Assembly (NCBI GenBank): GCA_965220835.1
Contig: OZ244842.1
Coordinates: 744,001 to 808,000, forward strand
Origin: Azophilus sp965220835
Lineage (GTDB): Bacteria > Pseudomonadota > Gammaproteobacteria > Pseudomonadales > Azotimanducaceae
DNA: 64,000 nucleotides
Direction: 5' to 3'
Below are positions 1 through 9,134 of this stretch, piece by piece. The position numbers and the translations under genes are program-made. A model generated the notes under the pieces. The model was not told where the DNA came from, made no database searches, and worked only from the letters and a program-made list of their open reading frames with translations. Numbering within the stretch: position 1 is the first letter of the stretch; the number at the start of each line of letters is the position of its first letter.

Positions 1-1310
1 CGGCGCAGCTCCTCCCAATTGTGGGCAATGACCACGTCCTCGTCGGAATCCGTGACTTGGCTTTCGTCCCAGTGGGGGGCCTCCACGGGCGTGTGGGGGC
101 GGTCCAGCTGGCCGCGAATGGCTTCGGCGGCGGCGTCGGCGAACACCAGGCATTCCAGCAGGGAGTTGCTCGCCAACCGGTTGGCGCCGTGCAGGCCCGT
201 GCAGCTCACTTCGCCGATGGCGTAGAGGCCGGGAATGTCGGTGCCGCCCGTCTTGTCCACCACCACGCCGCCGCAGGTGTAGTGGGCGGCGGGCACCACA
301 GGCACGGCCTCTTGGGTGATGTCATAGCCAAGCTCCCGGCAGCGCCGGGCGATGTTGGGGAAGCGCTCTTCAACGAATGCCCTAGGGCGGTGGCTGATGT
401 CGATGTACACGCTGTCCGCGCCCAAGCGCTTCATCTCATGGTCGATGGCCCGGGCCACGATGTCGCGCGGCGCCAGTTCCGCCCGGGCATCGAAATCCGG
501 CATGAAGCGGGTGCCGTCCGGCAGCGTGAGCACACCGCCCTCGCCGCGCACGGCTTCGGAGATCAGGAATGACTTGGCGTGGGGGTGGTAAAGGCAGGTG
601 GGATGGAATTGGATGAATTCCATGTTGGCGATGCGGCAGCCCGCCCGCCAAGCCATGGCGATGCCGTCCCCCGTGGAGCCGTCCGGGTTGCTGGTGTACA
701 GGTAAACCTTGCTGGCGCCGCCGGTGGCCAGCACCACGAAACGGGCTTGGAACACTTCAACGTGCCCCGTGCTGCGGTTGAGCACGTAGGCCCCGGCGCA
801 ACGGTTGCCATGGCGGCCGAGCTTGCTTAAGTTGATCAGGTCGATGGCCACCCGGTCGTTGAACAGCTCAATGTTAGGGTGGTCCAGCGCGCGCTCGGTC
901 AAGGTGGCCACCACGGCTGCCCCGGTGGCATCGGCCACGTGCAGGATGCGCCGAAAGGAGTGGCCGCCTTCGCGGGTCAGGTCCAGCTCGTTGCCCACTG
1001 CATCGAAGGACACGCCCCGGCTGCGCAGGCGATTGACCGCCCGGCTCGCTTGGGACACCGTGAATTGAACGATCTCCTCATCGCAAAGCCCGGCACCGGC
1101 GGCGATGGTGTCCCGGCCGTGGGCCTCGATGCTGTCCTCCGGGTCGGTCACCGCCGCGACGCCACCCTGCGCCCATTGGGAGGCGCTGGCTTCGGCGCGG
1201 TCTTTGCACAGCACGGTCACCCGCGCGTGCGGCGCCAGGCTCAGTGCCGCGGACAGCCCCGCGGCACCGCCGCCGATGATGAGAATGTCTGTGGCAAAGC
1301 GTTGGGTCAT
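1..1310 (-). CDS. nadB: L-aspartate oxidase, 3' end cut by the window edge
   Basis: FAD enzyme that oxidises L-aspartate to iminoaspartate, the first step of de novo NAD synthesis. The reading frame is open from the ATG at 1310-1308 to base 1, so about 436 of the usual ~530 residues are present. Visible: the Rossmann dinucleotide motif DILIIGGGAAGLSAAL at residues 8-23, an ASQWAQGGVAA segment, the GGEG substrate loop region, and GEVSCTGLHGANRLASNS, the conserved FAD-contact block of the succinate dehydrogenase/fumarate reductase flavoprotein family. It is divergent from rpoE, with a 193-bp gap in which I see no clear promoter. NadB next to rpoE is the usual order in many gammaproteobacteria. 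Confidence 0.96.
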   Translation of the reverse strand, partial: MTQRFATDILIIGGGAAGLSAALSLAPHARVTVLCKDRAEASASQWAQGGVAAVTDPEDSIEAHGRDTIAAGAGLCDEEIVQFTVSQASRAVNRLRSRGVSFDAVGNELDLTREGGHSFRRILHVADATGAAVVATLTERALDHPNIELFNDRVAIDLINLSKLGRHGNRCAGAYVLNRSTGHVEVFQARFVVLATGGASKVYLYTSNPDGSTGDGIAMAWRAGCRIANMEFIQFHPTCLYHPHAKSFLISEAVRGEGGVLTLPDGTRFMPDFDARAELAPRDIVARAIDHEMKRLGADSVYIDISHRPRAFVEERFPNIARRCRELGYDITQEAVPVVPAAHYTCGGVVVDKTGGTDIPGLYAIGEVSCTGLHGANRLASNSLLECLVFADAAAEAIRGQLDRPHTPVEAPHWDESQVTDSDEDVVIAHNWEELR

Positions 1311-1503
1311 GGGCCGTAAACCCTGATTTTAGCCGTTCTCCGCAAGCCAGTTTGCTGGGATTGGTCTCCGCCTAATCCACTATTGTCCGTTGCAGCGTCG
1401 TCAAGACTACCACTCATCGGCCTGCCGCTCATCGCCCGGTGGCAAGCGTTGCCGTTTGCGAGCAAAATGCCGCCCCCAATGGCGGTGCGGGCTTGAATCG
1501 GGC

Positions 1504-2082
1504 ATGGGGTCAGACGAGACAGACAAGGCGTTGGTGTCCCGCGTCAAGCAGGGCGACCGAACCGCTTTCGATCTGCTCATTGGGCGCTATCAGCACAAGA
1601 TCTGCGCCTTGATCGCACGCCATGTGCGCAACCCGGACGAGGTGGAGGATGTGGCTCAGGAGGCGTTCATCAAGGCCTTTCGCGCTCTCCCGAAGTTCCG
1701 TGGTGACAGCGCGTTCTACACTTGGCTGTACCGCATTGCCATCAATACCGCCCACAATCACCAAATGGCGAAGAGCCGGCGCCCGCCGGGCACGGACATA
1801 GACGTCGAGGACGCCCAGTTCATGGATGGGGCGGAGCGGCTCATTGAAAACGAAACGCCTGAAGCGGCCGCTGCCCGGGATGAGTTGGCTGAGGCGTTGG
1901 ACCAAGCCATCGCGGCCCTGCCGGACGACTTGCGCAGTGCCCTCACCCTGCGGGAGTTCGACGGCCTGCGCTATGATCAGATCGCGGCCATCATGGAGTG
2001 CCCGGTGGGCACGGTGCGCTCGCGCATCTTCCGCGCTCGGGAAGCCGTGGACCGGCGCATCGGCCACTTGCTGGACCGCTGA
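1504..2082 (+). CDS. rpoE: RNA polymerase sigma factor RpoE (AlgU), envelope stress
   Basis: ECF sigma factor of the extracytoplasmic stress response. The 192-residue product from the ATG at 1504 has the same length and N-terminus as E. coli/Pseudomonas RpoE. Region 2 contains DVAQEAFIKAFRALPKFRGD followed by SAFYTWLYRIAINTA. Region 4 contains LPDDLRSALTLREFDGL and the helix-turn-helix CPVGTVRSRIFRAREAVD. The frame extends upstream to 1390, but that extension has no family counterpart. Followed by rseA, rseB, rseC and mucD, which together control its release from the membrane, so the operon is expected to be autoregulated. I could not find a convincing RpoE-type promoter in 1311-1503. Confidence 0.97.
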   Translation: MGSDETDKALVSRVKQGDRTAFDLLIGRYQHKICALIARHVRNPDEVEDVAQEAFIKAFRALPKFRGDSAFYTWLYRIAINTAHNHQMAKSRRPPGTDIDVEDAQFMDGAERLIENETPEAAAARDELAEALDQAIAALPDDLRSALTLREFDGLRYDQIAAIMECPVGTVRSRIFRAREAVDRRIGHLLDR

Positions 2083-2163
2083 GGGAACCAAGTGGCCTCA
2101 AACCGGTCGTATGGTGAGGCTCCGTGAAGAGGCCACGCGGCACAAGGGGATAAACTAAGCAAC

Positions 2164-2709
2164 ATGTCAGAGCAATTGCGAGAGTCCCTTTCGGCTCTCA
2201 TGGATGGGGAGGCCAACGCCTTTGAAGTTCGCCGTGTGCTTGATGAGGTGCGGCGTGACGTCGATTTGCAGGGCACTTGGGCGCGCTGGCGAAAGCTGTC
2301 AGCGGCGCTTCAAGAAGGTGCCAAGCCTTTCGAATCCGACCTTGCCGAGCGGGTATGGGCAGGCATTCAGGACGATCCCGCCATCGACGCGGCCGTGGGC
2401 CAAGGGCTGGCCAGCGGTCAACGCAAGTGGCGGCGGGTGACTGCTTGGGCTGCAGGTTCCGCGGCGGCTGTCGCCGTGGTCATCGCGGCCAACTTGTTGA
2501 GCTTTGGGGGTGGCGAAGACCCGTCGGCACCCGAAGTGGCCGCCCGTCCAGTTGCACCGCTGCCGCCGCGGCCCTTGGCCAGCGGGCCGCCACCTGAGCA
2601 GCCGAACGTCGACGTGTACATGCTTCAGCACATGCAGCAAAAGGCCGTCAACCAGCCGGACGTAGGCGCCTTCACCAAGCTCGTGACCTTTGAGGAACCC
2701 CAGCGTTGA
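2164..2709 (+). CDS. rseA: Anti-sigma-E factor RseA (MucA)
   Basis: Single-pass inner-membrane protein that sequesters RpoE and is destroyed by regulated proteolysis. 181 residues. The N-terminal cytoplasmic anti-sigma domain begins MSEQLRESLSALMDGEANAF, typical of RseA. One membrane segment lies at about residues 93-112 (AWAAGSAAAVAVVIAANLLSF). A Pro-rich periplasmic linker follows (about 118-148), then a tail that would contact RseB and ends in VTFEEPQR. The gap from rpoE is 81 bp, and the stop overlaps the rseB start by 4 bp. Length and topology match MucA/RseA. Confidence 0.93.
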   Translation: MSEQLRESLSALMDGEANAFEVRRVLDEVRRDVDLQGTWARWRKLSAALQEGAKPFESDLAERVWAGIQDDPAIDAAVGQGLASGQRKWRRVTAWAAGSAAAVAVVIAANLLSFGGGEDPSAPEVAARPVAPLPPRPLASGPPPEQPNVDVYMLQHMQQKAVNQPDVGAFTKLVTFEEPQR

Positions 2710-3695
2710 AGCGGGCCGGCCTCATTGTGCGGCTGGCGGCTGGCCTGGTCATTCCAGCGCTGGGTTGGGGCGCGGCTCCCAACTGGCTGGCGGACATGAA
2801 CCGGGCGTTCATGGATCTCAACTACGATGGCGTGTTCACTTACTTCACCGGCCAGGACGTCGCCACGCTGCGCATCGTGCACATGATCGTGGACGGACAG
2901 CAGCGCGAGCGGCTGGTGCACCTGAACGGGGCACCCAGGGAGATTATCCGCCGCGGCGATGAGGTCACCCGCGTGCTCATGCCAGGGGACAACCTGGTCG
3001 AACTCAGCCGTGGCATTGCTTCAGGGCCTTTTGCCCGGGCCTTCACCCGCCCCTTCAACCGCATTTCCGAGCAGTACGTCATCTCCGATCTCGGCGTGGG
3101 TAGAATCGCCGGGCGCCCGGCACAGCGCGTTGCCGTGACGCCGAGGGATGGAGACCGTTACGGGCATCGATTGTGGCTCGACCAGGAGCACCGCTTGCTG
3201 CTGCGCTCCGAGTTGGTTGATCAGCACGGTGCGCGATTGGAAGTCTTTCAGTTCACCCAGATTGAGATTGGCGACGGGGTTGATCCCGCGGCGCTGGAGC
3301 CGGGCCGCCACGAAGGCGCCTTGGCGTCGGTGGATAGACAGCCCCGAGGCGCCGAAGCTGATCCCGGCGAGGTGCGCGTTCAGTGGCGGGCGGGCTGGAT
3401 ACCGGCCGGGTTCTCCATCGCTGCGGCTGGCGTGCGCCGCGCCGGCGGCCGGCTTGAGGCAGTCAACACCTTGATGTACACGGACGGCTTGGCCGCTTTC
3501 TCCGTGTTCGTGGAAGATGAGCCCAGTGCCCGCACCGCGGCTGTGGCAACCCGGCAGGGGGCCACTGTTGCCGTGACCGAGTTCGTGCTTGGCCCATCCG
3601 GCCGCCGTGCCCAAGTCACCTTGGTGGGCGAACTGCCGGAACCCACGGTGCGCCGAATCGCCCGCTCGATCTACCACGATTCGCAGAAGCCCTAG
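2706..3695 (+). CDS. rseB: Sigma-E regulatory protein RseB (MucB)
   Basis: Periplasmic protein that binds RseA and shields it from proteolysis until lipid or LPS signals arrive. 329 residues with a Sec signal peptide (about residues 1-22, ending near GWGAAP). The mature N-terminal domain opens with NWLADMNRAFMDLNYDGVFTY, the characteristic RseB start. It also has RPAQRVAVTPRDGDRYGHRLWLD-type LolA-like strands, and the C-terminal domain spans about 220-329. The start is TTG at 2706, overlapping the rseA stop as TTGA, so translation is coupled. No other in-frame start gives a signal peptide. Confidence 0.93.
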   Translation: MKRAGLIVRLAAGLVIPALGWGAAPNWLADMNRAFMDLNYDGVFTYFTGQDVATLRIVHMIVDGQQRERLVHLNGAPREIIRRGDEVTRVLMPGDNLVELSRGIASGPFARAFTRPFNRISEQYVISDLGVGRIAGRPAQRVAVTPRDGDRYGHRLWLDQEHRLLLRSELVDQHGARLEVFQFTQIEIGDGVDPAALEPGRHEGALASVDRQPRGAEADPGEVRVQWRAGWIPAGFSIAAAGVRRAGGRLEAVNTLMYTDGLAAFSVFVEDEPSARTAAVATRQGATVAVTEFVLGPSGRRAQVTLVGELPEPTVRRIARSIYHDSQKP

Positions 3696-3698
3696 ACG

Positions 3699-4049
3699 AT
3701 GCCGTGCCGAGACGCCAGCTTGATTGTTGGAGGCCGAAGCGGTTGCGGCGGCTGCCCTTGCGCCCTTGCCTTGAGCTTCTCGGATTCGAGGGGAGGGCGG
3801 GATCCACTGGAACCGGAGCTAGCCAGCGAATTGCGTCAGCAAGAGCCCAACGACGGCCACAGGCTCGCCCACGCGGCGCTGTTGGTCTTCGGTGCGCCCC
3901 TGCTCCTGCTGCTGCTCAGCGCGGCTGCCGCTGCGGTCTTCGCCGCGCACCAGCCGCTTTGGGCCTTGGCGGGCATGGTGCTCCTGCCAGGCATCGCCTT
4001 GGGCGCGCGCTTGGGCTTTGGCCGTGCGCTCCAAACACCGGCTCGCTAA
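3699..4049 (+). CDS. rseC: Short RseC/MucC-like membrane protein
   Basis: 116-residue protein three bases after rseB. The N-terminus has a cysteine cluster (Cys3, then CGGCPC at about 16-21), like the Cys-rich cytoplasmic domain of RseC/MucC. Two hydrophobic segments follow at about residues 58-80 and 84-104. Its length and place between rseB and mucD agree with RseC, a modulator of sigma-E and of the SoxR-reducing system. Sequence similarity that I can recognise is limited to the cysteines and topology, so the name rests partly on position. It is shorter than typical RseC (~150 residues). Confidence 0.7.
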   Translation: MPCRDASLIVGGRSGCGGCPCALALSFSDSRGGRDPLEPELASELRQQEPNDGHRLAHAALLVFGAPLLLLLLSAAAAAVFAAHQPLWALAGMVLLPGIALGARLGFGRALQTPAR

Positions 4050-4117
4050 AGCCGACCAAACCAACGACACACCATTCACCAGACATCCAGGGAAGACCCC
4101 GGGAAAAGGAACGATTA

Positions 4118-5488
4118 GTGACACGACGATTTGCAATGATGACGGTGGGCCTGCTGTTCGGCGCTGCATATGGCGCTGCGGCGGCCGATTTGCCCGATTT
4201 CACGGAATTGGTGGAGGACAACGCCGCGGCGGTGGTCAACGTCAGCACCACGCGGCGGCAGCAGGAGCGCAGCCCGCGCATGCGCGACCTGGAGGAGTTC
4301 TTTCGCCGCATCCCGCAGCAGCCGCAGCCGCCCAATTCGCGGCCGCGCTCCTTGGGCTCCGGCTTCGTCATCTCCGATGACGGCTACGTGCTGACCAACA
4401 ACCACGTTGTGGAGGGCGCGGATGAGGTTTTGGTGCGCTTCCCGGACCGGCGGGAGCTCAACGCGGAAGTGGTGGGAACCGACCGGCGGTCGGATCTGGC
4501 CTTGCTTAAGGTGGAGGCCGACGGCTTGCCGACGGTGCGCCTGGGCCGCTCCGAGGACTTGGATGTGGGCGAGTGGGTGTTGGCCATCGGCTCCCCGTTT
4601 GGCTTCGACTACTCCGTGACCGCTGGCATCGTCAGCGCCAAGGGCCGCAGCCTGCCCACCGAGCGCAACGAGAACTACGTGCCCTTCATTCAAACCGACG
4701 TGGCCATCAATCCAGGCAACTCCGGAGGTCCCCTGTTCAACTTGGACGGTGAAGTGGTGGGCATCAATTCCCAGATCTACTCAAGGTCGGGCGGCTTCAT
4801 GGGCGTCTCCTTCGCCATACCCATCGACGTGGCCATGGAGGTGGTGGACCAACTCAAGAACGCCGGCCGGGTCTCGAGAGGCTGGCTGGGCGTGGTCATT
4901 CAGGAAGTCAGCCGCGACTTGGCCGAGAGTTTCGGCCTAGACCGCCCCCATGGCGCCTTGGTTAGCGAGGTGGCCCCAGGCAGCCCCGCGGAGGACAGCG
5001 AGCTGCAGGCCGGGGACGTCATTGTTGAATTCGACGGCAAGCCCATTGAGCGCTCCAGCGAGTTGCCGCACTACGTGGGCCGCACGGCGGCGAACAGCGA
5101 GGTGGACGTGGCGGTGATGCGCGGCGGCGAGCGACTCAAGCTCAAGGTCAAGGTCGGCGAGCTGCCGGACCTTGAGGGCGAAGGCCCGGTTGGCCCAAGC
5201 GCCCCCAACGAGCCTTCGAGCCTTGGTTTGGTGCTGGAGGACGTGCCGGAGGCAACGCTCAGCCGCTTCAACCTGACGGGCGGCGTGCGGGTGGTGCAAT
5301 CAACCGGTCCTGCAGCGGAATCCGGCATTCGCACCGGCGACATCATCACCCGCCTCAACCACCAAACGGTTGAGAATCAGCAGGGCTTTCGCGAAATCGC
5401 CAAGACCCTGCCGAAGGGCCGCCGCGTGCCGGTGCTGATTGTGCGCGGCGGCGTCCAGACCTTCGTGCCGTTAAGCGTGCCGGATTGA
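4118..5488 (+). CDS. mucD: Periplasmic Do-like serine protease MucD/DegP
   Basis: Secreted HtrA-family protease/chaperone that degrades misfolded envelope proteins and feeds back on sigma-E. The GTG at 4118 (AAAAGGA 8 nt upstream) gives 456 residues with a signal peptide ending near AYGAAAA. The catalytic triad is visible: His in LTNNHVVEGA (about residue 94), Asp in RSDLALLKV (about 125), and Ser in NPGNSGGPLFN (about 199). Two PDZ domains follow (about 245-335 and 360-450), the first beginning RGWLGVVIQEV. The frame stays open upstream to 3704, but that part only shadows rseC. Last gene of the rpoE operon. Confidence 0.96.
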   Translation: MTRRFAMMTVGLLFGAAYGAAAADLPDFTELVEDNAAAVVNVSTTRRQQERSPRMRDLEEFFRRIPQQPQPPNSRPRSLGSGFVISDDGYVLTNNHVVEGADEVLVRFPDRRELNAEVVGTDRRSDLALLKVEADGLPTVRLGRSEDLDVGEWVLAIGSPFGFDYSVTAGIVSAKGRSLPTERNENYVPFIQTDVAINPGNSGGPLFNLDGEVVGINSQIYSRSGGFMGVSFAIPIDVAMEVVDQLKNAGRVSRGWLGVVIQEVSRDLAESFGLDRPHGALVSEVAPGSPAEDSELQAGDVIVEFDGKPIERSSELPHYVGRTAANSEVDVAVMRGGERLKLKVKVGELPDLEGEGPVGPSAPNEPSSLGLVLEDVPEATLSRFNLTGGVRVVQSTGPAAESGIRTGDIITRLNHQTVENQQGFREIAKTLPKGRRVPVLIVRGGVQTFVPLSVPD

Positions 5489-5637
5489 CCGATTTTGCCA
5501 GACAAAGACTTGATGGCCGGCATCCGCGCTACTGCGGTAGCGCCTTTGCGTGTGCCGGAATGACTGACACAGCCAAACAGAACTTGATGGCCGGCATCAG
5601 CGCTTTTGCAGTCCCGTCAATTCCTGTGCCGGAATAG
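5477..5637 (+). repeat. Imperfect ~75-bp tandem repeat between mucD and lepA
   Basis: GTGCCGGA(A/T)T occurs at 5477, 5552 and 5626, a period of about 75 bp. The block ACTTGATGGCCGGCATC is present in each of the first two units (from about 5509 and 5582). The first unit overlaps the last codons and stop of mucD. The third is cut short just before the TTG start of lepA. No T-run or strong terminator hairpin was recognised. Confidence 0.7.
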
Positions 5638-5652
5638 GGGACCCCTCTCGTT

Positions 5653-7446
5653 TTGCCAGCTGCTGACCACATTCGCAACTTCTCGATCATCGCCCATATC
5701 GATCACGGCAAATCGACCCTCTCCGACCGCCTGATCCAACACTGCGGCGGGCTGACCGATCGGGAGATGGCCGACCAAGTGCTCGATTCCATGGATCTGG
5801 AGCGCGAGCGGGGCATCACCATCAAGGCGCAAAGCGTTCGCCTGCACTATCGGGCGGACGATGGCTGCACCTATCAGCTGAACTTCATCGACACCCCGGG
5901 CCACGTGGACTTCAGCTACGAGGTGTCGCGCTCCTTGGCGGCCTGCGAAGGGGCCCTGTTGGTGGTGGACGCCGCGCAAGGCGTGGAGGCGCAGTCGGTC
6001 GCCAACTGCTACACGGCCATTGAGCAGGGGCTTGAAGTGCTGCCGGTGCTGAACAAGATCGACCTGCCCCAAGCCGACCCCGCCGCCGCTGCGCGGGAAG
6101 TTGAGGAGATCATCGGTTTGCCGGCGGACGACGCGCTCTTGGTCAGCGCCAAGACCGGCGCTGGGGTGCCCGAGCTGCTGGCCAGCCTGGTGAGCTGCAT
6201 TCCGCCGCCGCAAGCCGATGCAGAAGCGCCCTTGCAGGCGCTGATCATCGATTCCTGGTTCGACAACTACCTCGGCATCGTCTCCTTGGTACGGGTGGTG
6301 GCGGGCCAGGTGGCGGCCGGGGACCAGGTGGCGGTGAAGTCAACGGGGCAGGTTCATGGCGTCGATCAAGTCGGCTGCTTCACGCCCAAACGGCAGGTCA
6401 CGGAGCGCTTGGTGGCCGGCGAAGTGGGCTTCATCGTGGCGGGCATCAAGGACATCCGGGGGGCGCCGGTGGGCGACACGATTGCTCCCGCCCGGCATCA
6501 GCAGGTGGCGCAGCTGCCCGGCTTCGCGGAGGTCAAGCCGCAGGTGTACGCGGGCTTGTTCCCGGTCGCCTCTGAGCAGTTTGAGGACTTTCGCGAGGCG
6601 TTGGCCAAGCTCAGCTTGAATGACGGCTCCTTGTTCTATGAGCCGGAAACCTCCGATGCCTTGGGCTTCGGCTTTCGCTGCGGCTTTCTCGGCCTGCTGC
6701 ACATGGAGATTGTGCAGGAGCGGCTTGAACGGGAGTACGGCCTGAACCTCATCACCTCCGCGCCAACCGTGATCTACCAAGTGATTGGCGTGGACGGCGA
6801 GGCCAGGCAGGTGGACAACCCCTCCCGCCTGCCGCCCCAGTATGCGGAAGTGCGTGAGCCCATCGCGGCCGTCAACATCCTCACGCCCCAAGACTACGTC
6901 GGCAATGTCATCAGCCTTTGCGTTGAGCGGCGCGGGGTGCAGAAGAACATGCAGTTTTCGTCCGGCCAAGTGTCGATGACTTGGGAGCTGCCCATGAGCG
7001 AAGTGGTCATGGACTTCTTCGACAAGCTGAAGTCCGTCAGCCGCGGCTTCGCGTCATTGGACTACGGCTTTGACCGCTTCGAGGCGTCCAACCTGGTCAA
7101 GCTGGACATGCTCATCAACGGCGACCGGGTGGACGCGTTGGCGATGATCGTGCACCGCAGCCAGGCCCAGAGCCGAGGCCGTCAGTTGGCGGAGAAGATG
7201 AAGGAGCTGATTCCCAGGCAACTGTTCGACGTCGCCATTCAGGCGGCCATCGGCGGCCAGATCGTCGCCCGGCAGACGGTCAAGGCGCTGCGCAAGAACG
7301 TCACTGCCAAGTGCTATGGCGGGGATGTGACGCGCAAGAAGAAGCTGCTGGAAAGGCAAAAGGCGGGCAAGAAGCGCATGAAGCAGCTTGGCCGCGTGGA
7401 GATCCCCCAGGATGCGTTTCTCGCCGCGCTCAAGGTTGAGAGGTAG
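5653..7446 (+). CDS. lepA: Elongation factor 4 (LepA)
   Basis: Ribosome-associated GTPase that acts on stalled or back-translocated ribosomes. 597 residues, against ~599 in E. coli. G1 is AHIDHGKST (about residues 14-22), G3 DTPGHVDFSYEVSRSL, G4 NKIDLPQ, and the LepA-specific C-terminal domain ends VEIPQDAFLAALKVER. The start must be TTG at 5653: an in-frame TAG lies 18 bases upstream, and PAADHIRNFSIIAHIDHG aligns with the family N-terminus. GGGGA about 12 nt upstream may serve as ribosome binding site. LepA-lepB-rnc-era is the conserved order. Confidence 0.97.
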   Translation: MPAADHIRNFSIIAHIDHGKSTLSDRLIQHCGGLTDREMADQVLDSMDLERERGITIKAQSVRLHYRADDGCTYQLNFIDTPGHVDFSYEVSRSLAACEGALLVVDAAQGVEAQSVANCYTAIEQGLEVLPVLNKIDLPQADPAAAAREVEEIIGLPADDALLVSAKTGAGVPELLASLVSCIPPPQADAEAPLQALIIDSWFDNYLGIVSLVRVVAGQVAAGDQVAVKSTGQVHGVDQVGCFTPKRQVTERLVAGEVGFIVAGIKDIRGAPVGDTIAPARHQQVAQLPGFAEVKPQVYAGLFPVASEQFEDFREALAKLSLNDGSLFYEPETSDALGFGFRCGFLGLLHMEIVQERLEREYGLNLITSAPTVIYQVIGVDGEARQVDNPSRLPPQYAEVREPIAAVNILTPQDYVGNVISLCVERRGVQKNMQFSSGQVSMTWELPMSEVVMDFFDKLKSVSRGFASLDYGFDRFEASNLVKLDMLINGDRVDALAMIVHRSQAQSRGRQLAEKMKELIPRQLFDVAIQAAIGGQIVARQTVKALRKNVTAKCYGGDVTRKKKLLERQKAGKKRMKQLGRVEIPQDAFLAALKVER

Positions 7447-7485
7447 CACGCCCCCCCCGCCGTGGCGTGATTGGCTGCGCAACCG

Positions 7486-7506
7486 GCGGGTCGCTGCGCG
7501 ACCCGC
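7486..7506. other. Perfect hairpin in the lepA-lepB gap
   Basis: GCGGGTCG (7486-7493), loop CTGCG, CGACCCGC (7499-7506): an 8-bp perfect stem. The unit CGGGTCGCTGCGC recurs directly after it, so the 139-bp gap also contains a short direct repeat. There is no T-run, so it is more likely an RNA-processing or attenuation structure than a terminator. Function unknown. Confidence 0.6.
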
Positions 7507-7585
7507 GGGTCGCTGCGCAACTCGGAGGGCGGAAGACGGGCATTCAGCCGGCAAAGGACAGGGACTGGCAAGGTACAATAGGGTT

Positions 7586-8437
7586 ATGGACATCGATTTT
7601 CCCCTCGTGCTCACTTGGGCCGTGCTGATCAGCGGCGGCATCTGGCTGCTCGACGTTGCGTTCCTGAAGCCGCGCCGGTTGGAGGCCCGCTCCGCCGAGG
7701 AGGCGGAGGCGCCGGACAAGGAGCCGATGATCGTCGAGTACGCCCGCTCCTTCTTCCCGGTTCTGCTCTTGGTGCTGGTGCTGCGCAGCTTTCTCGCGGA
7801 GCCCTACCAGATACCCTCGGAATCCATGGTGCCGACCTTGGAGGTGGGGGATTTCATTCTGGTCAACAAGTACGCCTACGGCATTCGCCTGCCCGTGCTT
7901 GGCACCAAGATCATTGACGTCGGCGAGCCGCAACGGGGCGACATCATGGTGTTCGTTCCGCCCCATGACTCGCGCTACTTCATCAAGCGCGTGATCGGCC
8001 TGCCGGGCGACCGAATCCGCTATGAGGACAAGGCGCTCTACATCAACGGCGAACGGGCGGAGTATGAGTTCGTGCGCGAGTTCTATGATGTCATCGGCGG
8101 TTCCGCCGTGCCGGTTCGCGCCTACCAGGAGTCCTTGGGTGGCGGTACGCACACCACCTATCGCTATCCGGTGGGTGACCGCAACGGCGAATGGACGGTG
8201 CCGGAGGATGCCTATTTCGTGATGGGCGACAACCGGGACCGCAGCGACGACAGCCGGCGTTGGAAGTACGTCTCCGAAGCCAAGATCGTCGGCAAGGCGG
8301 TCGCCATTTGGGTGCACAAGGATCCCGGCTTCAAGCTGCCCACCTTCGAGCGCAACCAATGGCTGACGCAGGCGGCGCCGCCTAGCGCCCATCTTGACCA
8401 CTTCGCGCAAGCCCAAGCCGCCCTCGTCCGTGACTGA
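7586..8437 (+). CDS. lepB: Signal peptidase I (LepB)
   Basis: Inner-membrane serine protease that removes Sec signal peptides. 283 residues from the ATG at 7586. Two N-terminal membrane segments are at about residues 5-22 and 50-68. The catalytic Ser sits in IPSESMVPTLEVGDF (about 80) and the Lys in SRYFIKRVIGLPGDRI (about 136). The C-terminal box E is VMGDNRDRSDDSRRW (about 215-229). The stop overlaps the rnc start. It would process the many signal-peptide proteins in this window. Confidence 0.97.
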   Translation: MDIDFPLVLTWAVLISGGIWLLDVAFLKPRRLEARSAEEAEAPDKEPMIVEYARSFFPVLLLVLVLRSFLAEPYQIPSESMVPTLEVGDFILVNKYAYGIRLPVLGTKIIDVGEPQRGDIMVFVPPHDSRYFIKRVIGLPGDRIRYEDKALYINGERAEYEFVREFYDVIGGSAVPVRAYQESLGGGTHTTYRYPVGDRNGEWTVPEDAYFVMGDNRDRSDDSRRWKYVSEAKIVGKAVAIWVHKDPGFKLPTFERNQWLTQAAPPSAHLDHFAQAQAALVRD

Positions 8438-9134
8438 ACGCCCCGGCGCCCCGGCGCTTTATCGTTTGCAACGCACGCTGAACTACCGATTTGCCGACGA
8501 GCGCCTGCTCATTCGCGCCCTGACCCACAAAAGCGCTTCCCCGGACCGCAGCAACGAGCGTTTGGAGTACCTTGGCGATGCCGTGCTCGGCTATGCCGTG
8601 GCCGCGCACCTGCACCGGGAGCATCCCGGTGAGGCGGAGAGTGGCCTGACGCTGGCTCGGGCGGCGCTGGTCAAGCAAGGCACGTTGGCGGAAATCGGCC
8701 ATGCGCTGGCCTTGGGCGATTACATGCGCTTCGGCATCGGCGAAATGCGCTCGGGCGCCTTTCGCCGCGCTTCCGTGCTTGCCAACGGTGTTGAAGCCCT
8801 GATTGGTGCAGTGCATGAGGACGGCGGCGTGGAAGCCGCCCGGACACTGGTGATTCGCTTGTTGGGCGACCGGCTGGCCAGTTTGACGGCAGCGCAGGCC
8901 AAGGATGCCAAGTCCGCCTTGCAGGAGTTCGCGCAAAGCCGCGCCATGCCCTTGCCCGTGTACCGCATCGAGGAAGAGGCCGGCGCCCGCCACGCGCCGC
9001 GCTTCATCGTCTCCTGCGAAGTCGCCAAGCTGGGGTTGAAGGCCACGGCGGAGGGGGCCAGCCGCAAGGAGGCGGAAAAGCGGGCGGCCGCCCAAGTGCT
9101 TGACCAGATCGAAACCAATGCCACAGGGGGCTGA
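8430..9134 (+). CDS. rnc: Ribonuclease III
   Basis: Double-strand-specific endoribonuclease for rRNA and mRNA processing. The GTG at 8430 gives 234 residues starting VTERPGAPALYRLQRTLNYRF, aligned with the family start. An upstream in-frame TTG (8394) would add 12 unsupported residues. The signature NERLEYLGDAVLGY (about residues 43-56) carries the metal-binding acidic residues. The dsRNA-binding domain occupies about 165-230 with ASRKEAEKRAAAQVLD. It overlaps lepB by 8 bp and era by 17 bp. Confidence 0.97.
   Translation: MTERPGAPALYRLQRTLNYRFADERLLIRALTHKSASPDRSNERLEYLGDAVLGYAVAAHLHREHPGEAESGLTLARAALVKQGTLAEIGHALALGDYMRFGIGEMRSGAFRRASVLANGVEALIGAVHEDGGVEAARTLVIRLLGDRLASLTAAQAKDAKSALQEFAQSRAMPLPVYRIEEEAGARHAPRFIVSCEVAKLGLKATAEGASRKEAEKRAAAQVLDQIETNATGG

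Noticed and set aside
1390..1503. N-terminal extension of RpoE
   Set aside because: The start at 1504 aligns exactly with RpoE/AlgU; the extension is Arg/Cys-rich and unlike the family.
3704..4117. 138-codon N-terminal extension of mucD
   Set aside because: Overlaps rseC in another frame, has no HtrA counterpart and would bury the signal peptide; GTG 4118 has a good ribosome site.
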